64,000 bases of DNA, taken from Geobacter sp. UBA5735 (lineage in GTDB: Bacteria; Desulfobacterota; Desulfuromonadia; Geobacterales; Geobacteraceae). The notes under the pieces are model-generated. The model was not told where the DNA came from. It worked only from the letters and a program-made list of their open reading frames with translations, and did not search any database. Each line of letters starts with the position of its first letter. Within the stretch, counting starts at the first letter, position 1. The position numbers were made by a program, and so were the translations under genes. Shown piece by piece: positions 17,509-25,708 of this stretch. The stretch covers positions 1-64,000 of the forward strand of contig DIFZ01000056.1 in the NCBI GenBank assembly GCA_002419385.1, in the 5' to 3' direction.

Positions 17509-18606
17509 ATGAAAAAAGCAATCTGCATAGTGCTCCTGATCATGCTGTCGCCCTTGGGGGCGACCGCATCCAGGATCAAGGATATCGCCAGTTTTGACGG
17601 GGTTCGCGACAACCAGTTGATCGGTTACGGGCTGGTTGTGGGCTTGAACGGAAGCGGTGACAGCGATCAGACCAAATTCCCGGTCCAGAGCCTGACAAAC
17701 CTGCTGGAGCGTTCAGGAGTGACGATCAAGCGTTCCGACATAATGGTCAAGAACGTTGCGGCGGTAATGGTTACGGCCGTCCTGCCGCCATTTGCCAAGC
17801 AGGGGACGAGGATCGATGTCCTGGTGTCATCCATGGGCGATGCAAAAAGCCTGGCAGGGGGCACCCTGCTCATGACGCCGCTGAAGGGAGGGGATTCGCA
17901 GGTCTACGCCGTTGCCCAGGGTGCTGTGCTGACCAACTCCTTTTCGTATGGAGGGCAGGCTGCGTCGGTGCAGAAAAACCATCCCACGGCCGGTCGGGTG
18001 CCCGAAGGGGCGCTCGTGGAACGCGAGTTGCCGAACATCCTCGCTGACCGAAACCAGATACGGCTCAATCTTCACCAGCCCGATTTCACTACGGCATCAC
18101 GTCTTGCCGCGGCCATCAATGCCAAATTTCAGTCATCCGTGGCAGTCTGCAGTGATCCCGGTTCAGTGCTTCTGACAGTCCCGTCCAGATATGGCGGCAA
18201 CATGGTGGAATTTGCGGCAGCCCTGGAGGGCCTGGAGGTGAGGCCTGATGCACCGGCTCGCGTAGTTCTCAATGAACGGACCGGCACGATTGTCATCGGC
18301 AGCGCTGTCCGAATCTCGACCGTCGCCGTATCACACGGAAACCTGACGCTGTTTATCAAGGAGACGCCCAAGGTATCCCAGCCCCAGCCGTTCAGCAGGA
18401 CAGGAGAGACGGTTGTCGTTCCCCGTACGACGATCACCGTGAAGGAGGACACTAGTGGCGGACTTGCGTTGTTGAAAGAGGGCGCCAATATCGGCGATGT
18501 GGTGAAAGCCCTCAATGCAATCGGTGTAACCCCGCGGGATCTGATCGGCATATTGCAGGCCATCAAGGCGGCAGGGGCTCTGCAGGGCGAGTTGACCATC
18601 ATATGA
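17509..18606 (+). CDS. flgI: Flagellar P-ring protein FlgI
   Basis: 365 residues from ATG 17509, six bases after GGAG. A TTG four codons upstream is possible but less likely. A signal peptide (ICIVLLIMLSPLGATA) precedes the conserved body: RIKDIASFDGVRDNQLIGYGLVVGL, NVAAVMVTAVLPPFAKQGTRIDVLVSS and the C-terminal DLIGILQAIKAAGALQGELTII. FlgI assembles the P-ring in the peptidoglycan layer with help from FlgA. Confidence 0.96.
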   Translation: MKKAICIVLLIMLSPLGATASRIKDIASFDGVRDNQLIGYGLVVGLNGSGDSDQTKFPVQSLTNLLERSGVTIKRSDIMVKNVAAVMVTAVLPPFAKQGTRIDVLVSSMGDAKSLAGGTLLMTPLKGGDSQVYAVAQGAVLTNSFSYGGQAASVQKNHPTAGRVPEGALVERELPNILADRNQIRLNLHQPDFTTASRLAAAINAKFQSSVAVCSDPGSVLLTVPSRYGGNMVEFAAALEGLEVRPDAPARVVLNERTGTIVIGSAVRISTVAVSHGNLTLFIKETPKVSQPQPFSRTGETVVVPRTTITVKEDTSGGLALLKEGANIGDVVKALNAIGVTPRDLIGILQAIKAAGALQGELTII

Positions 18607-18637
18607 GAATGGATAGCTCTGAGATGTTGCTGTTTAA

Positions 18638-18659
18638 AATTTGAACAGGTGTTCAAATT
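18638..18659. promoter_or_regulatory. AT-rich palindrome with 9-bp arms upstream of flgJ
   Basis: AATTTGAAC and GTTCAAATT are perfect reverse complements with the loop AGGT. The site lies 24 bases upstream of the sigma-28 -35 element and 31 bases after the flgI stop. It is followed by A-rich rather than T-rich sequence, so it is more likely an operator than a terminator for flgI. What binds it is unknown. Confidence 0.4.
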
Positions 18660-18683
18660 CTGAAAAAATATCAAAAAAAAGGT

Positions 18684-18710
18684 TAAAGTTTTCTCTATCC
18701 CGTTCGATAG
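18684..18710 (+). promoter_or_regulatory. Sigma-28 (FliA) promoter upstream of flgJ
   Basis: The site reads TAAAGTTT-N11-TTCGATAG against the sigma-28 consensus TAAAGTTT-N11-GCCGATAA: the -35 is exact and the -10 keeps the CGATA core. It is nearly identical to the site before fliC. The expected start of transcription (about 18717) is only a few bases before the flgJ ATG at 18720. Confidence 0.8.
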
Positions 18711-18719
18711 GTATAGTAC

Positions 18720-19085
18720 ATGACAGAATCCGTGAAACACATTCCGTACGTGCAGGGTCCCGAATCGATCCCGGGCCGGGTGCAGCTCTCCGGGAAAACG
18801 GTTCCCCGAAAAAGTGATGAAGCAGCGGCCGACAAGGTTGCACGTGAATTCGAATCGCTCTTCATCGGCATGATGCTCAAATCCATGCGTTCAACTGTCG
18901 GGAAGGACAACCTGACAGGCGGCGGACACGGAGAAGAAGTCTACCGTTCGCTCCTCGATCAGGAATATGCGACCACGATCGCCAATGGAAGCGGTCTTGG
19001 TCTCAGAGAGCTGATTGTCGAGCAACTGGTACCTCACACCGGAGACGGTAAGGACAATGACCATCGAACAAAGTCAGAAAACTAA
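18720..19085 (+). CDS. flgJ: Rod-binding protein FlgJ (N-terminal domain form, no muramidase)
   Basis: 121 residues. The conserved rod-binding core is AREFESLFIGMMLKSMRSTVGKDNLTGGGHGEEVYRSLLDQEYATTIANGSGLGL. It lacks the C-terminal glucosaminidase domain of enterobacterial FlgJ, as is usual outside Gammaproteobacteria. FlgJ caps the growing rod. The ATG lies about three bases after the predicted sigma-28 transcription start and has no ribosome binding site, so translation may be leaderless or start later, for example at GTG 18750. It heads the flgJ-flgM-flgN-flgK-flgL operon. Confidence 0.85.
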   Translation: MTESVKHIPYVQGPESIPGRVQLSGKTVPRKSDEAAADKVAREFESLFIGMMLKSMRSTVGKDNLTGGGHGEEVYRSLLDQEYATTIANGSGLGLRELIVEQLVPHTGDGKDNDHRTKSEN

Positions 19086-19431
19086 CGACATCAAGTCGGG
19101 AAGCGCAGGTGCCGTCATGAAAGTAACGAACAACTCTTTGAACAACGGGATCCAGGGCGCCAGACCGGAGTCGACGGGCAAGCGGGATACGCTTGAAACG
19201 CTGAAGAAAGCGGCGCAGGGCGGCAGTGCTGACCGGGTGGAGCTTTCCGTCAGCCAGGAAAGGATTGATCGCTTGACCAGTACCATAGCGTCAATGGAAA
19301 CGGCGAACAGCGAAAAAATTGATTCCTTGAAAAGGCAGATAGCAGACGGGACCTATGCCGTCAGCGGCCATACGGTTGCGGAGAAAATGCTCCGTTCCCT
19401 GGGCATCGTCAATGATGGGGATGAAGCATGA
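19057..19431 (+). CDS. flgM: Anti-sigma-28 factor FlgM
   Basis: 124 residues from ATG 19057. A second ATG at 19117 would give 104 residues starting MKVTNNSLNN, closer to typical FlgM N-termini; neither has a strong ribosome binding site. The C-terminal FlgM region (RVELSVSQERIDRLTSTIAS through RQIADGTYAVSGHTVAEKMLRSLG) is clear and contains the sigma-28 binding helices. FlgM holds FliA inactive until it is exported through the finished hook. Being in a sigma-28 operon gives negative feedback. The stop overlaps flgN by four bases. Confidence 0.88.
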   Translation: MTIEQSQKTNDIKSGSAGAVMKVTNNSLNNGIQGARPESTGKRDTLETLKKAAQGGSADRVELSVSQERIDRLTSTIASMETANSEKIDSLKRQIADGTYAVSGHTVAEKMLRSLGIVNDGDEA

Positions 19432-19925
19432 ACGGGCATATCCAACAGCTGAAAAACTGTCTTTCCGAGAAAGCGGACCTCCTCGAACAGCTGCGACTGC
19501 TTCTCGGGGAAGAACAGGGCTGCATTACGAATCATGACAGGGACGGTATCGAGTCCAGCCGTCAGGGAAAGCTTCTGCTGCTGGATCAGTTGGCGAACAA
19601 GACTACGGAGTGCAGGACAGCCCTTGAAAACCTGGCAGACGAGCTGAAAATTCCTTCGCCGGTCAGGTTTTCCTCCGTTATTGCCGGTCTCACGATGCCG
19701 TTGAGCGAACATCTTGCGACAATGCAGCAAAGAATGCTGCAATTGGTCGATTCAGTAGTGTGCAGTAACCGCCGCAACAGAGATCTCCTCTATGGATCAC
19801 TTAAGGCTGTAAACAGCTCGCTGGAATTCTTCAACGGCAGCCAGGGAAAAAACTGCACCTATGGCGACTCCGGGCGCATGTCGCCCGGAATTGCCGGTGG
19901 CAGGCTGCTCCATGGGGAGATATGA
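19428..19925 (+). CDS. flgN: Flagellar export chaperone FlgN
   Basis: 165 residues, mostly helical. It begins NGHIQQLKNCLSEKADLLEQLRLLLGEEQGCI, with the heptad-like pattern of FlgN chaperones that bind the C-termini of FlgK and FlgL before export. Identification rests on the helical profile, length and placement between flgM and flgK, the standard position. The C-terminal 25 residues are Gly-rich and variable. Its TGA is followed directly by the flgK ATG. Confidence 0.85.
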   Translation: MNGHIQQLKNCLSEKADLLEQLRLLLGEEQGCITNHDRDGIESSRQGKLLLLDQLANKTTECRTALENLADELKIPSPVRFSSVIAGLTMPLSEHLATMQQRMLQLVDSVVCSNRRNRDLLYGSLKAVNSSLEFFNGSQGKNCTYGDSGRMSPGIAGGRLLHGEI

Positions 19926-21356
19926 ATGGGTATCAACAGCCTTCTCAATAGTGCAACATCAGGAATAACCCAGGCGCAGGTCGCCATTGAGGTGACAAGC
20001 CAGAATATAGCCAATGTCAATACTGACGGATATTCCCGCCAGAAAGTCGTTTTTGCGACGGCACCGGTCATCAACGCCAACGGTTTCCCTCTCGGTACCG
20101 GAGTGAAAATCGCTGAAGTCCAGAGAAACCACGATGCGTTGCTCCAGCAGCAGATTGTTGCCGGCAACAGCGATTACGGCGAAAGCCAGGTGGTGCAGAC
20201 TGCTCTGGAGCAGATTGAACCTTCCTTCAATGAATTGACCACCGACGGCGTAGGCGCCGCCATGGATGGTTTCTTCAATTCGTGGCAGGACCTGTCGATT
20301 ACGCCGCAGGGTTCTGCCGAGCGGCAGGCGGTTATCACCCGTGCCCAGATCATGGTTGATTCGTTCCACCAGGCAAGCAGCAGCCTGCAGGCCGCCCGGA
20401 ATAATGCCGACGTGTCTCTCGAGGGGCTCACGGCAGAGATTACCGACAAGGCGAGGAACATCGCTTCGCTGAACACCCAGATTCTCCAGACAGAGCGCCT
20501 GGGCGGAAATGCCAACGAATTGCGCGATCAGAGGGATTGCCTGACACGGGAACTGGCAACGCTGGCCGGTGTCAGTTATGGGGAGGAAAGTGACGGATCT
20601 TTGACGGTCAGGCTCGATGGAGGCCAGCCCCTTGTCCAGGGGAGTTCTTACGGGGCCGTTTCGACCCAGGTGAACGCCGGAAACGGCTTGAATGACATCA
20701 TGCTGTCTCCCGTCGGCGGGGGTGCGCCGGTTGATGTGACCGCTTCCATCGGCGGACCGGACAACAGCCTGGGTGAAATCGGCGGAACCCTCCAGGTTCG
20801 CGATGAAATCGTGCCCGGCTACCTGGAAAAGCTGGACGAACTGGCAAACCAGGTGGTTTCTTCGGTTAATTCCCAGCATGCGTCGGGGTACGGACTTGAC
20901 GGCACCCAGAACGTTTTTTTCGACACTGCCGGCACTACCGGTGCAACTATCAGCCTCAACAGCGTGCTGACCATCGACAAGGTCGCTGCGGCCGGCCAGA
21001 AACCGCTGAGCGCCAGCGGACCGGGTGACAACACCAATGCGCTGTCTCTCGGAGCTCTGAAAAATACGACATTGACCTTTACCGCAGGCGCAAGCACTTC
21101 CCATTCAACGGTCGGGAACTATTACAACGCGCTGGTCAGCAGCATCGGCGTCGATACCGAGAACGCTGCGAACACGACCAACCAGAGTGAAAGCTTTCTG
21201 AAACAGCTCAATGCGCTTCGCGAATCGAATTCCGGTGTGTCCCTGGACGAGGAATTGACAAACCTCATCAAATACCAGCGCGCCTATGAAGCTTCAGCAA
21301 AGGTGATAAACACGGCAAACGATATGCTGGATACGGTAATGGGTCTCATACGTTAA
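19926..21356 (+). CDS. flgK: Flagellar hook-filament junction protein 1, FlgK
   Basis: 476 residues. The rod/hook-type N-terminus (LLNSATSGITQAQVAIEVTSQNIANVNTDGYSRQKVVF) and the C-terminus (SGVSLDEELTNLIKYQRAYEASAKVINTANDMLDTVMGLI) are diagnostic for FlgK. The central portion includes GGNANELRDQRDCLTRELATLAGVSYGEE. FlgK forms the first junction layer between hook and filament. It precedes flgL and shares the sigma-28 transcript from 18684. Confidence 0.96.
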   Translation: MGINSLLNSATSGITQAQVAIEVTSQNIANVNTDGYSRQKVVFATAPVINANGFPLGTGVKIAEVQRNHDALLQQQIVAGNSDYGESQVVQTALEQIEPSFNELTTDGVGAAMDGFFNSWQDLSITPQGSAERQAVITRAQIMVDSFHQASSSLQAARNNADVSLEGLTAEITDKARNIASLNTQILQTERLGGNANELRDQRDCLTRELATLAGVSYGEESDGSLTVRLDGGQPLVQGSSYGAVSTQVNAGNGLNDIMLSPVGGGAPVDVTASIGGPDNSLGEIGGTLQVRDEIVPGYLEKLDELANQVVSSVNSQHASGYGLDGTQNVFFDTAGTTGATISLNSVLTIDKVAAAGQKPLSASGPGDNTNALSLGALKNTTLTFTAGASTSHSTVGNYYNALVSSIGVDTENAANTTNQSESFLKQLNALRESNSGVSLDEELTNLIKYQRAYEASAKVINTANDMLDTVMGLIR

Positions 21357-21369
21357 GAGGAAACCGACC

Positions 21370-22263
21370 ATGCGCATAACACCCGGAATGACCGCTACCA
21401 ATGCTCTTTTCAACCTGCAGAAGGGGAGAACGCGGCTGAACCTGCTCCAGGAGCAGATCTCATCCGGGCTGGTGATCAACCGCCCGAGCGATGATCCGAT
21501 CAGTACCCGCCAGCTTCTGGACATGAACAGCAAGATCGAGAGCGGAGAGCAGCATCTGAGCAACATCAGCAAGAGCAATCTCTGGTTGAGCATGACCGAT
21601 ACGGCCCTGGAGGGGATGGCGGAGGTCGTGAAGCAGGCAAAGGTCCTTGCCGGGACGATCACCAGCGGGAGCAGTGACCAGACGGTACGGGAAAACGCCA
21701 TTTCCCAGTTGACCGAACTGAAGAAGCAACTGGTGGATCTGGGCAACACGCAACTTGGCGACCAGTATATTTTCGCCGGATTTGACAACAATTCACCCCC
21801 GTTCAGCACCACGAGCAACGATTTCAGCGGGACCAGTGATGATATTTCTGTCGAGATAAGCCAGAACTCGACTGTGACAATCAATATCAATGGTGATGAC
21901 CTGCTGAAGGGGACCGGTTCATACGGTTCCGTCGACATTCTTGCGAACCTGGACGACCTGATAGCGGCCATTGGCGCCAACAATCCGGCCGACATCCAGG
22001 CGGCAGCCGCAGATCTTGACTCTTTTGCCGACCAGGTAACCAATGCGCGGAGTGATGTTGCGGCACGCATGACACGTTTGGAAAGTGCTGAAACAATGAT
22101 CACGCAAAACCAGAACACGCTTTCCAGCATTGTTTCCGATATGCAGAACGTCGATTACATGGAGGCTGCGGTCGAATTGACTGCGCAACAGACTGCGTTT
22201 GAAGCTGCTTTGTCCGCAACCGCCAAGATATCGCAGCTGTCGCTGCTTGATTATCTGCGGTAG
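21370..22263 (+). CDS. flgL: Flagellar hook-filament junction protein 3, FlgL
   Basis: 297 residues. A flagellin-like N-terminus (MRITPGMTATNALFNLQKGRTRLNLLQEQISSGLVINRPSDDPI) and C-terminus (MEAAVELTAQQTAFEAALSATAKISQLSLLDYL) enclose a short central domain with NTQLGDQYIFAGFDNNSPPF, typical of FlgL. It makes the second junction layer contacting flagellin. It ends the operon; a hairpin terminator follows at 22398. Confidence 0.95.
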   Translation: MRITPGMTATNALFNLQKGRTRLNLLQEQISSGLVINRPSDDPISTRQLLDMNSKIESGEQHLSNISKSNLWLSMTDTALEGMAEVVKQAKVLAGTITSGSSDQTVRENAISQLTELKKQLVDLGNTQLGDQYIFAGFDNNSPPFSTTSNDFSGTSDDISVEISQNSTVTININGDDLLKGTGSYGSVDILANLDDLIAAIGANNPADIQAAAADLDSFADQVTNARSDVAARMTRLESAETMITQNQNTLSSIVSDMQNVDYMEAAVELTAQQTAFEAALSATAKISQLSLLDYLR

Positions 22264-22397
22264 GTTTGCTCACACATCCGGTCGATGCGCTTTCCTTGGC
22301 CACGGGGAAGGATGCCGGCAGATCGTTCCTCTCCCGTTGAAGGAGACGGCGCGCGGACAGGGCTGGATGATCATGGCGGAGTTGAAAGGAAAAAGCC

Positions 22398-22435
22398 AAA
22401 GGCCATCCGAACAGCATCTTCGGTGTGGCCTTTTT
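22398..22435 (+). terminator. Rho-independent terminator after flgL
   Basis: AAAGGCCA (22398-22405) pairs with TGGCCTTT (22426-22433). An inner CCGAA/TTCGG stem extends the hairpin, and a run of T (TTTTTC) follows directly. It lies 134 bases after the flgL stop and separates the late operon from flbD. Confidence 0.7.
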
Positions 22436-22548
22436 CTTTGCCTGGCGGCAGTAGTTTGGCGCTTTCGTTTGGCATAAAAAGTGCTCAAGAATTCATGGCT
22501 GGGTCCGAAAATAAAACAAAGGGAGAAATGCTCCGGAGCGGGTGTGCG

Positions 22549-22800
22549 ATGATAAAAGTGACAAGACTTGATGGCAGTGAAATGTATCTGAACGAAGATT
22601 TGATCGAGCTTATCGAGGAAACTCCGGATACCCATATCACGCTGACCAACGGCAACCGATACGTTATCCGGGAAAAAACAGCGATTCTGCTTGAAAGGAT
22701 CGCGTCGTTCAGGGCTAAAATCCTGTCACGCGCCTCCTATCGCCCCGGGAAAAAATACCTGCGAAGGATGGATTGCGGAAACAGCCGCCCGTGGGACTGA
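22549..22800 (+). CDS. flbD: FlbD-family flagellar protein
   Basis: 83 residues from ATG 22549. The sequence IKVTRLDGSEMYLNEDLIELIEETPDTHITLTNGNRYVIREK is the compact FlbD/SwrD-type domain (Pfam FlbD), a small protein that in Bacillus raises motor torque. It is not the sigma-54 activator FlbD of Caulobacter. It usually sits next to motA, as here. Upstream in-frame ATGs (22495, 22528) exist but precede the family's normal start. The basic C-terminal tail (RASYRPGKKYLRR) is an extension. Confidence 0.88.
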   Translation: MIKVTRLDGSEMYLNEDLIELIEETPDTHITLTNGNRYVIREKTAILLERIASFRAKILSRASYRPGKKYLRRMDCGNSRPWD

Positions 22801-22935
22801 ATCAGGTTTCCCGGTGAATCGACCGGATGCGGTTCGTTCTGCATGGCAGCATGCCGGAGTCTGGCGGAAAAGTCTCCATGCTCACGTATGTGATGTAGCA
22901 AAGAACTGAAAACAGCATTACTGGGATGCACTTTT

Positions 22936-23703
22936 ATGGATATCGCAACAATCATCGGACTCGTGCTCGGTTTCGGCGCGGTCATCGGCGGGCAGATCCT
23001 CGAAGGGGGGCACGTAAGTGCAATCATACAGCCCACAGCTGCCCTGATCGTTCTTGGCGGCACCTTTGGTGCGGCTTTAGTCAGTTTTCCGATGCAGACC
23101 GTTCTGCAGGCGATGAAGGATGCCAAGAAGGTGATCTTCGCACATTCGGAAAACAACGAGACAATCATCAAGGAAATCATCGGCTATGCGGCCAAGGCCC
23201 GGCGCAACGGCCTTATTTCCCTTGAGCAGGAGGCCCAGTCCGCGCGAGACCGATTCACCCGCAAGGGTATTTCCCTGGTGGTTGACGGCATTGACCCCCA
23301 GAAGCTCCAGGACACGATGGAAACCGAACTTGATACGTACGAGGAGCATTCGAAAGCCAGCGCAGAGTTTTTCGAGGCTGCCGGCGGGTATGCGCCCACA
23401 ATCGGCATCATCGGCGCCGTTCTCGGATTGATCCATGTCATGAACAATCTGGCTGACACGTCGAAACTGGGTGCGGGTATCGCGGTTGCTTTCGTGGCAA
23501 CCATCTACGGATTGATGACGGCGAACATAATCTGCCTGCCGTTTGCGAGCAAGCTGAAAATCAGGATCAAGGACGAACTGCTGCAGAAAAGGATGATCAT
23601 AGAAGGGCTGACCGCCATCCAGAACGGAGAGAACCCCCACTATATCGAACAGAAGCTGAAGGCTTTCCTGGTGCATGCCGGCGACGAGAAAAAGGTCAAG
23701 TAG
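22936..23703 (+). CDS. motA: Flagellar motor stator protein MotA
   Basis: 255 residues with four membrane helices and the MotA/TolQ/ExbB proton channel domain. Typical segments are MDIATIIGLVLGFGAVIGGQILEGG, the cytoplasmic loop with RRNGLISLEQEAQ, and AGGYAPTIGIIGAVLGLIHVMNNL with the channel proline and glycines. MotA and MotB form the ion-driven stator. The start ATG has only a weak ribosome binding site (GGGAT). The stop directly precedes motB. Confidence 0.96.
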   Translation: MDIATIIGLVLGFGAVIGGQILEGGHVSAIIQPTAALIVLGGTFGAALVSFPMQTVLQAMKDAKKVIFAHSENNETIIKEIIGYAAKARRNGLISLEQEAQSARDRFTRKGISLVVDGIDPQKLQDTMETELDTYEEHSKASAEFFEAAGGYAPTIGIIGAVLGLIHVMNNLADTSKLGAGIAVAFVATIYGLMTANIICLPFASKLKIRIKDELLQKRMIIEGLTAIQNGENPHYIEQKLKAFLVHAGDEKKVK

Positions 23704-24552
23704 ATGGCGCGCAGAAAGAAAAAACCCGAGGCTCCTGCGAACCACGAAAGATGGATGGTTTCCTATGCCGATTTCGTGACGCTGCTGTTTGCGGTGTTCG
23801 TAACCCTCTTTGCCATGTCGCAAACCGACAAGAGGAAGGTTGAGGAGGTGATTGCCTCGATGCGGGAGTCTTTCGGCTATGCGAAATCCAGTTCGGTGAG
23901 CAAGGTCAACATCATGGACACCACAGAGATGCAGTCGGTCCCATCCATGAAGCCCCAGCCCATGAGCAGGGGCCCCCTTCAGCCCACCATGCCGTTCACC
24001 AGGGACAGCCGGAACAAGCACCATGCCGGTGAGAGCGATTTCAAGAAAGCCCGTACCGCCCTCGAGGCATACCTGCTGAAAAACGGTATGCAGGACAAGG
24101 TGAGTATCGAGATCAACCGGCGCGGCCTGGTCGTCAGTCTCAAGGAGGCGGGGTTTTTCGACTCCGGAAGCGCCGAGATACGGGTAGCTTCCTACCCGCT
24201 GCTTGCCAAGGTGGCGGAATCGCTTTCAGATTACACAAACCAGATCCGGGTCGAGGGCCACACGGACAACATACCCATCAATACCCGCGCATTTCCATCC
24301 AACTGGGAGCTGTCAACTGCACGGGCTACCAACATACTCAGGCACATGGTCAACTATTACAAGTTCGGCCCCGAAAAGCTGTCCGCCACCGGATATGCGG
24401 AGTTCCGTGCGGTTGCCGACAACGGAACGTCCGAAGGGCGGTCCAGGAACAGAAGGGTTGACATTGTCGTTCTGTCCGGTGAGGTGGAGCGGAGCGAGCC
24501 GGAGAATGTAGCGCTGCGGGATGGACAGGGAGGGATTCCGCCCACACCCTGA
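23704..24552 (+). CDS. motB: Flagellar motor stator protein MotB
   Basis: 282 residues. The N-terminal helix carries the ion-binding aspartate in WMVSYADFVTLLFAVFVTLFA (Asp near residue 23). A plug/linker region follows, then a C-terminal OmpA-like peptidoglycan-binding domain (about 140-255) with IRVEGHTDNIPIN, SNWELSTARATNILRHMV and GRSRNRRVDIVV. It anchors the stator to the cell wall. The ATG directly follows the motA stop. Confidence 0.96.
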   Translation: MARRKKKPEAPANHERWMVSYADFVTLLFAVFVTLFAMSQTDKRKVEEVIASMRESFGYAKSSSVSKVNIMDTTEMQSVPSMKPQPMSRGPLQPTMPFTRDSRNKHHAGESDFKKARTALEAYLLKNGMQDKVSIEINRRGLVVSLKEAGFFDSGSAEIRVASYPLLAKVAESLSDYTNQIRVEGHTDNIPINTRAFPSNWELSTARATNILRHMVNYYKFGPEKLSATGYAEFRAVADNGTSEGRSRNRRVDIVVLSGEVERSEPENVALRDGQGGIPPTP

Positions 24553-24568
24553 AGGGAAGAGACGGAAA

Positions 24569-25378
24569 CTATCTCGGTGAGGGCAGATCACGCTCCGCTT
24601 CCGCTTTCAACTGTAAACGCTGTTCTGCAAAGAGATACGCGATAATTGCATCCCTGTCCTGCTCGTCGATATGGGTGAACTTCATCGCCGCGATGAATAC
24701 CGATTCTTTTTCCATGCGAAGGGTCAGTTCGTTGCAGCGCAACACTTTGGCAACGCTATTTATTATCCTTGGTGGTGCGAGCGGCAGGTAGAACTCGACG
24801 TGCAGCAGGGTCCCCAAGCCGATTGCGACGGGAACACGCAACCTGATCCCGCCACCGCTGAGGTTTATGTTCTGGGGTTGGATGTCGTGCCCGCCCGGCA
24901 ACACGACTTTGTGGCCCCTGCCTGCCGGCACCATGCGCGGAGGGGGCGCAGACAAGCTCTTCTTGCGTGCCGCTGTCCACTGCTCCCTGATTCCGACCGG
25001 GCTCTGCACCTCGGGCTGGTCTGTTCTGACCGGGAGCGACACATCGAGCCGGAAATACTCCCTGCGTTGTTTTTCTTCGATGCCGCCGACGAAGCTGACA
25101 GCGATTTCCTTTGCCGATACAATCTGTTCTATGATGATGTCTGTCTGGTAGAAACCCCATCCCGACCATCCGGCAAGAGAGAGTTGTGTCCCCTGTTTTT
25201 TTGCTGATAACGCCTGGGGTATGCCTTCGCCGAGTATCTCGATCCTGGCGGTGTTCCCGGCAACTTCCCATACTTCACCGTTGATTTCGCGGGACATCGT
25301 TCCGGACGACTTGATGGCAAGCTTTACCTGCTGGCCTTTCTTGAAGTATTGAGCATATTCAATCTTCTTTTTTGTCAT
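24569..25378 (-). CDS. PilZ-domain protein, YcgR-like (c-di-GMP-responsive flagellar brake candidate)
   Basis: 269 residues. The first 100 residues form a YcgR-N-like domain (KKGQQVKLAIKSSGTMSREINGEVWEV). The PilZ c-di-GMP motifs follow: R106-EYF-R110 (RxxxR, in QRREYFRLDV) and N-L-S-G-G-G near residue 172 (D/NxSxxG). About 60 residues separate the two motifs, much longer than usual, with a Pro/Ser/Lys-rich insert (AARKKSLSAPPPRMVPAG). YcgR proteins bind the stator or switch when c-di-GMP is high and slow the motor. It lies convergent to motAB and divergent from fliC, which fits that job. Ribosome binding site GGAG about 11 bases before ATG. Confidence 0.88.
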   Translation of the reverse strand: MTKKKIEYAQYFKKGQQVKLAIKSSGTMSREINGEVWEVAGNTARIEILGEGIPQALSAKKQGTQLSLAGWSGWGFYQTDIIIEQIVSAKEIAVSFVGGIEEKQRREYFRLDVSLPVRTDQPEVQSPVGIREQWTAARKKSLSAPPPRMVPAGRGHKVVLPGGHDIQPQNINLSGGGIRLRVPVAIGLGTLLHVEFYLPLAPPRIINSVAKVLRCNELTLRMEKESVFIAAMKFTHIDEQDRDAIIAYLFAEQRLQLKAEAERDLPSPR

Positions 25379-25708
25379 GACTCACTGACTCCAGCGTTTC
25401 TGTTTTCGATCCCACCACGTTGTTTCCCCGGATGGGGGGGCATTTCCCCGTTCGATCACATGGGGTGGAAATGGGAATGACTTTAGCACGGATTGGTTAT
25501 CGCAGACAAATGTAAAGTGGCATTTTTCTTCTAAAGTTTTTCCCCAAAGGTTCGATAAGGTAGGTAAATGCCGGAAACGGGCGACAGGAAACGGCGAGAG
25601 CCGGTCTCAGAACGAGAGCGGCATGACACGTGACTTTCAGGATGTTTACCGGCAGACACACCAACCAGGCCAGAAAGGCCGCGGAACAAACCAGAAAGGA
25701 GCAGTACA
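25379..25708. other. Intergenic region with fliC promoter and long flagellin leader
   Basis: This 330-base stretch separates the divergent PilZ gene and fliC. It holds the sigma-28 site at 25532-25558 and a leader of about 144 bases before the fliC ATG. In the leader, GGTAAA (25563-25568) can pair with TTTACC (25645-25650), and a GGCC-AGAAA-GGCC hairpin lies near 25668-25680, so the mRNA leader may fold. Confidence 0.6.
25532..25558 (+). promoter_or_regulatory. Sigma-28 (FliA) promoter of fliC
   Basis: TAAAGTTT-N11-TTCGATAA: exact -35, 11-base spacer and a -10 that differs from GCCGATAA only in its first two bases. Transcription should start near 25565. Confidence 0.9.

Noticed and set aside
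18638..18659. Palindrome after flgI as a terminator
   Set aside because: It is AT-rich and followed by A, not T, on the plus strand, so termination is unlikely; it is kept as a possible operator.
19959..21104. Minus-strand frame of 381 codons opposite flgK
   Set aside because: Shadow of flgK, whose family match is certain.
22461..22478. TGGCGC...TTTGGC before flbD as a possible sigma-54 promoter
   Set aside because: The distance between the GG and GC elements is two bases too long, and the -12 lacks TTGC.
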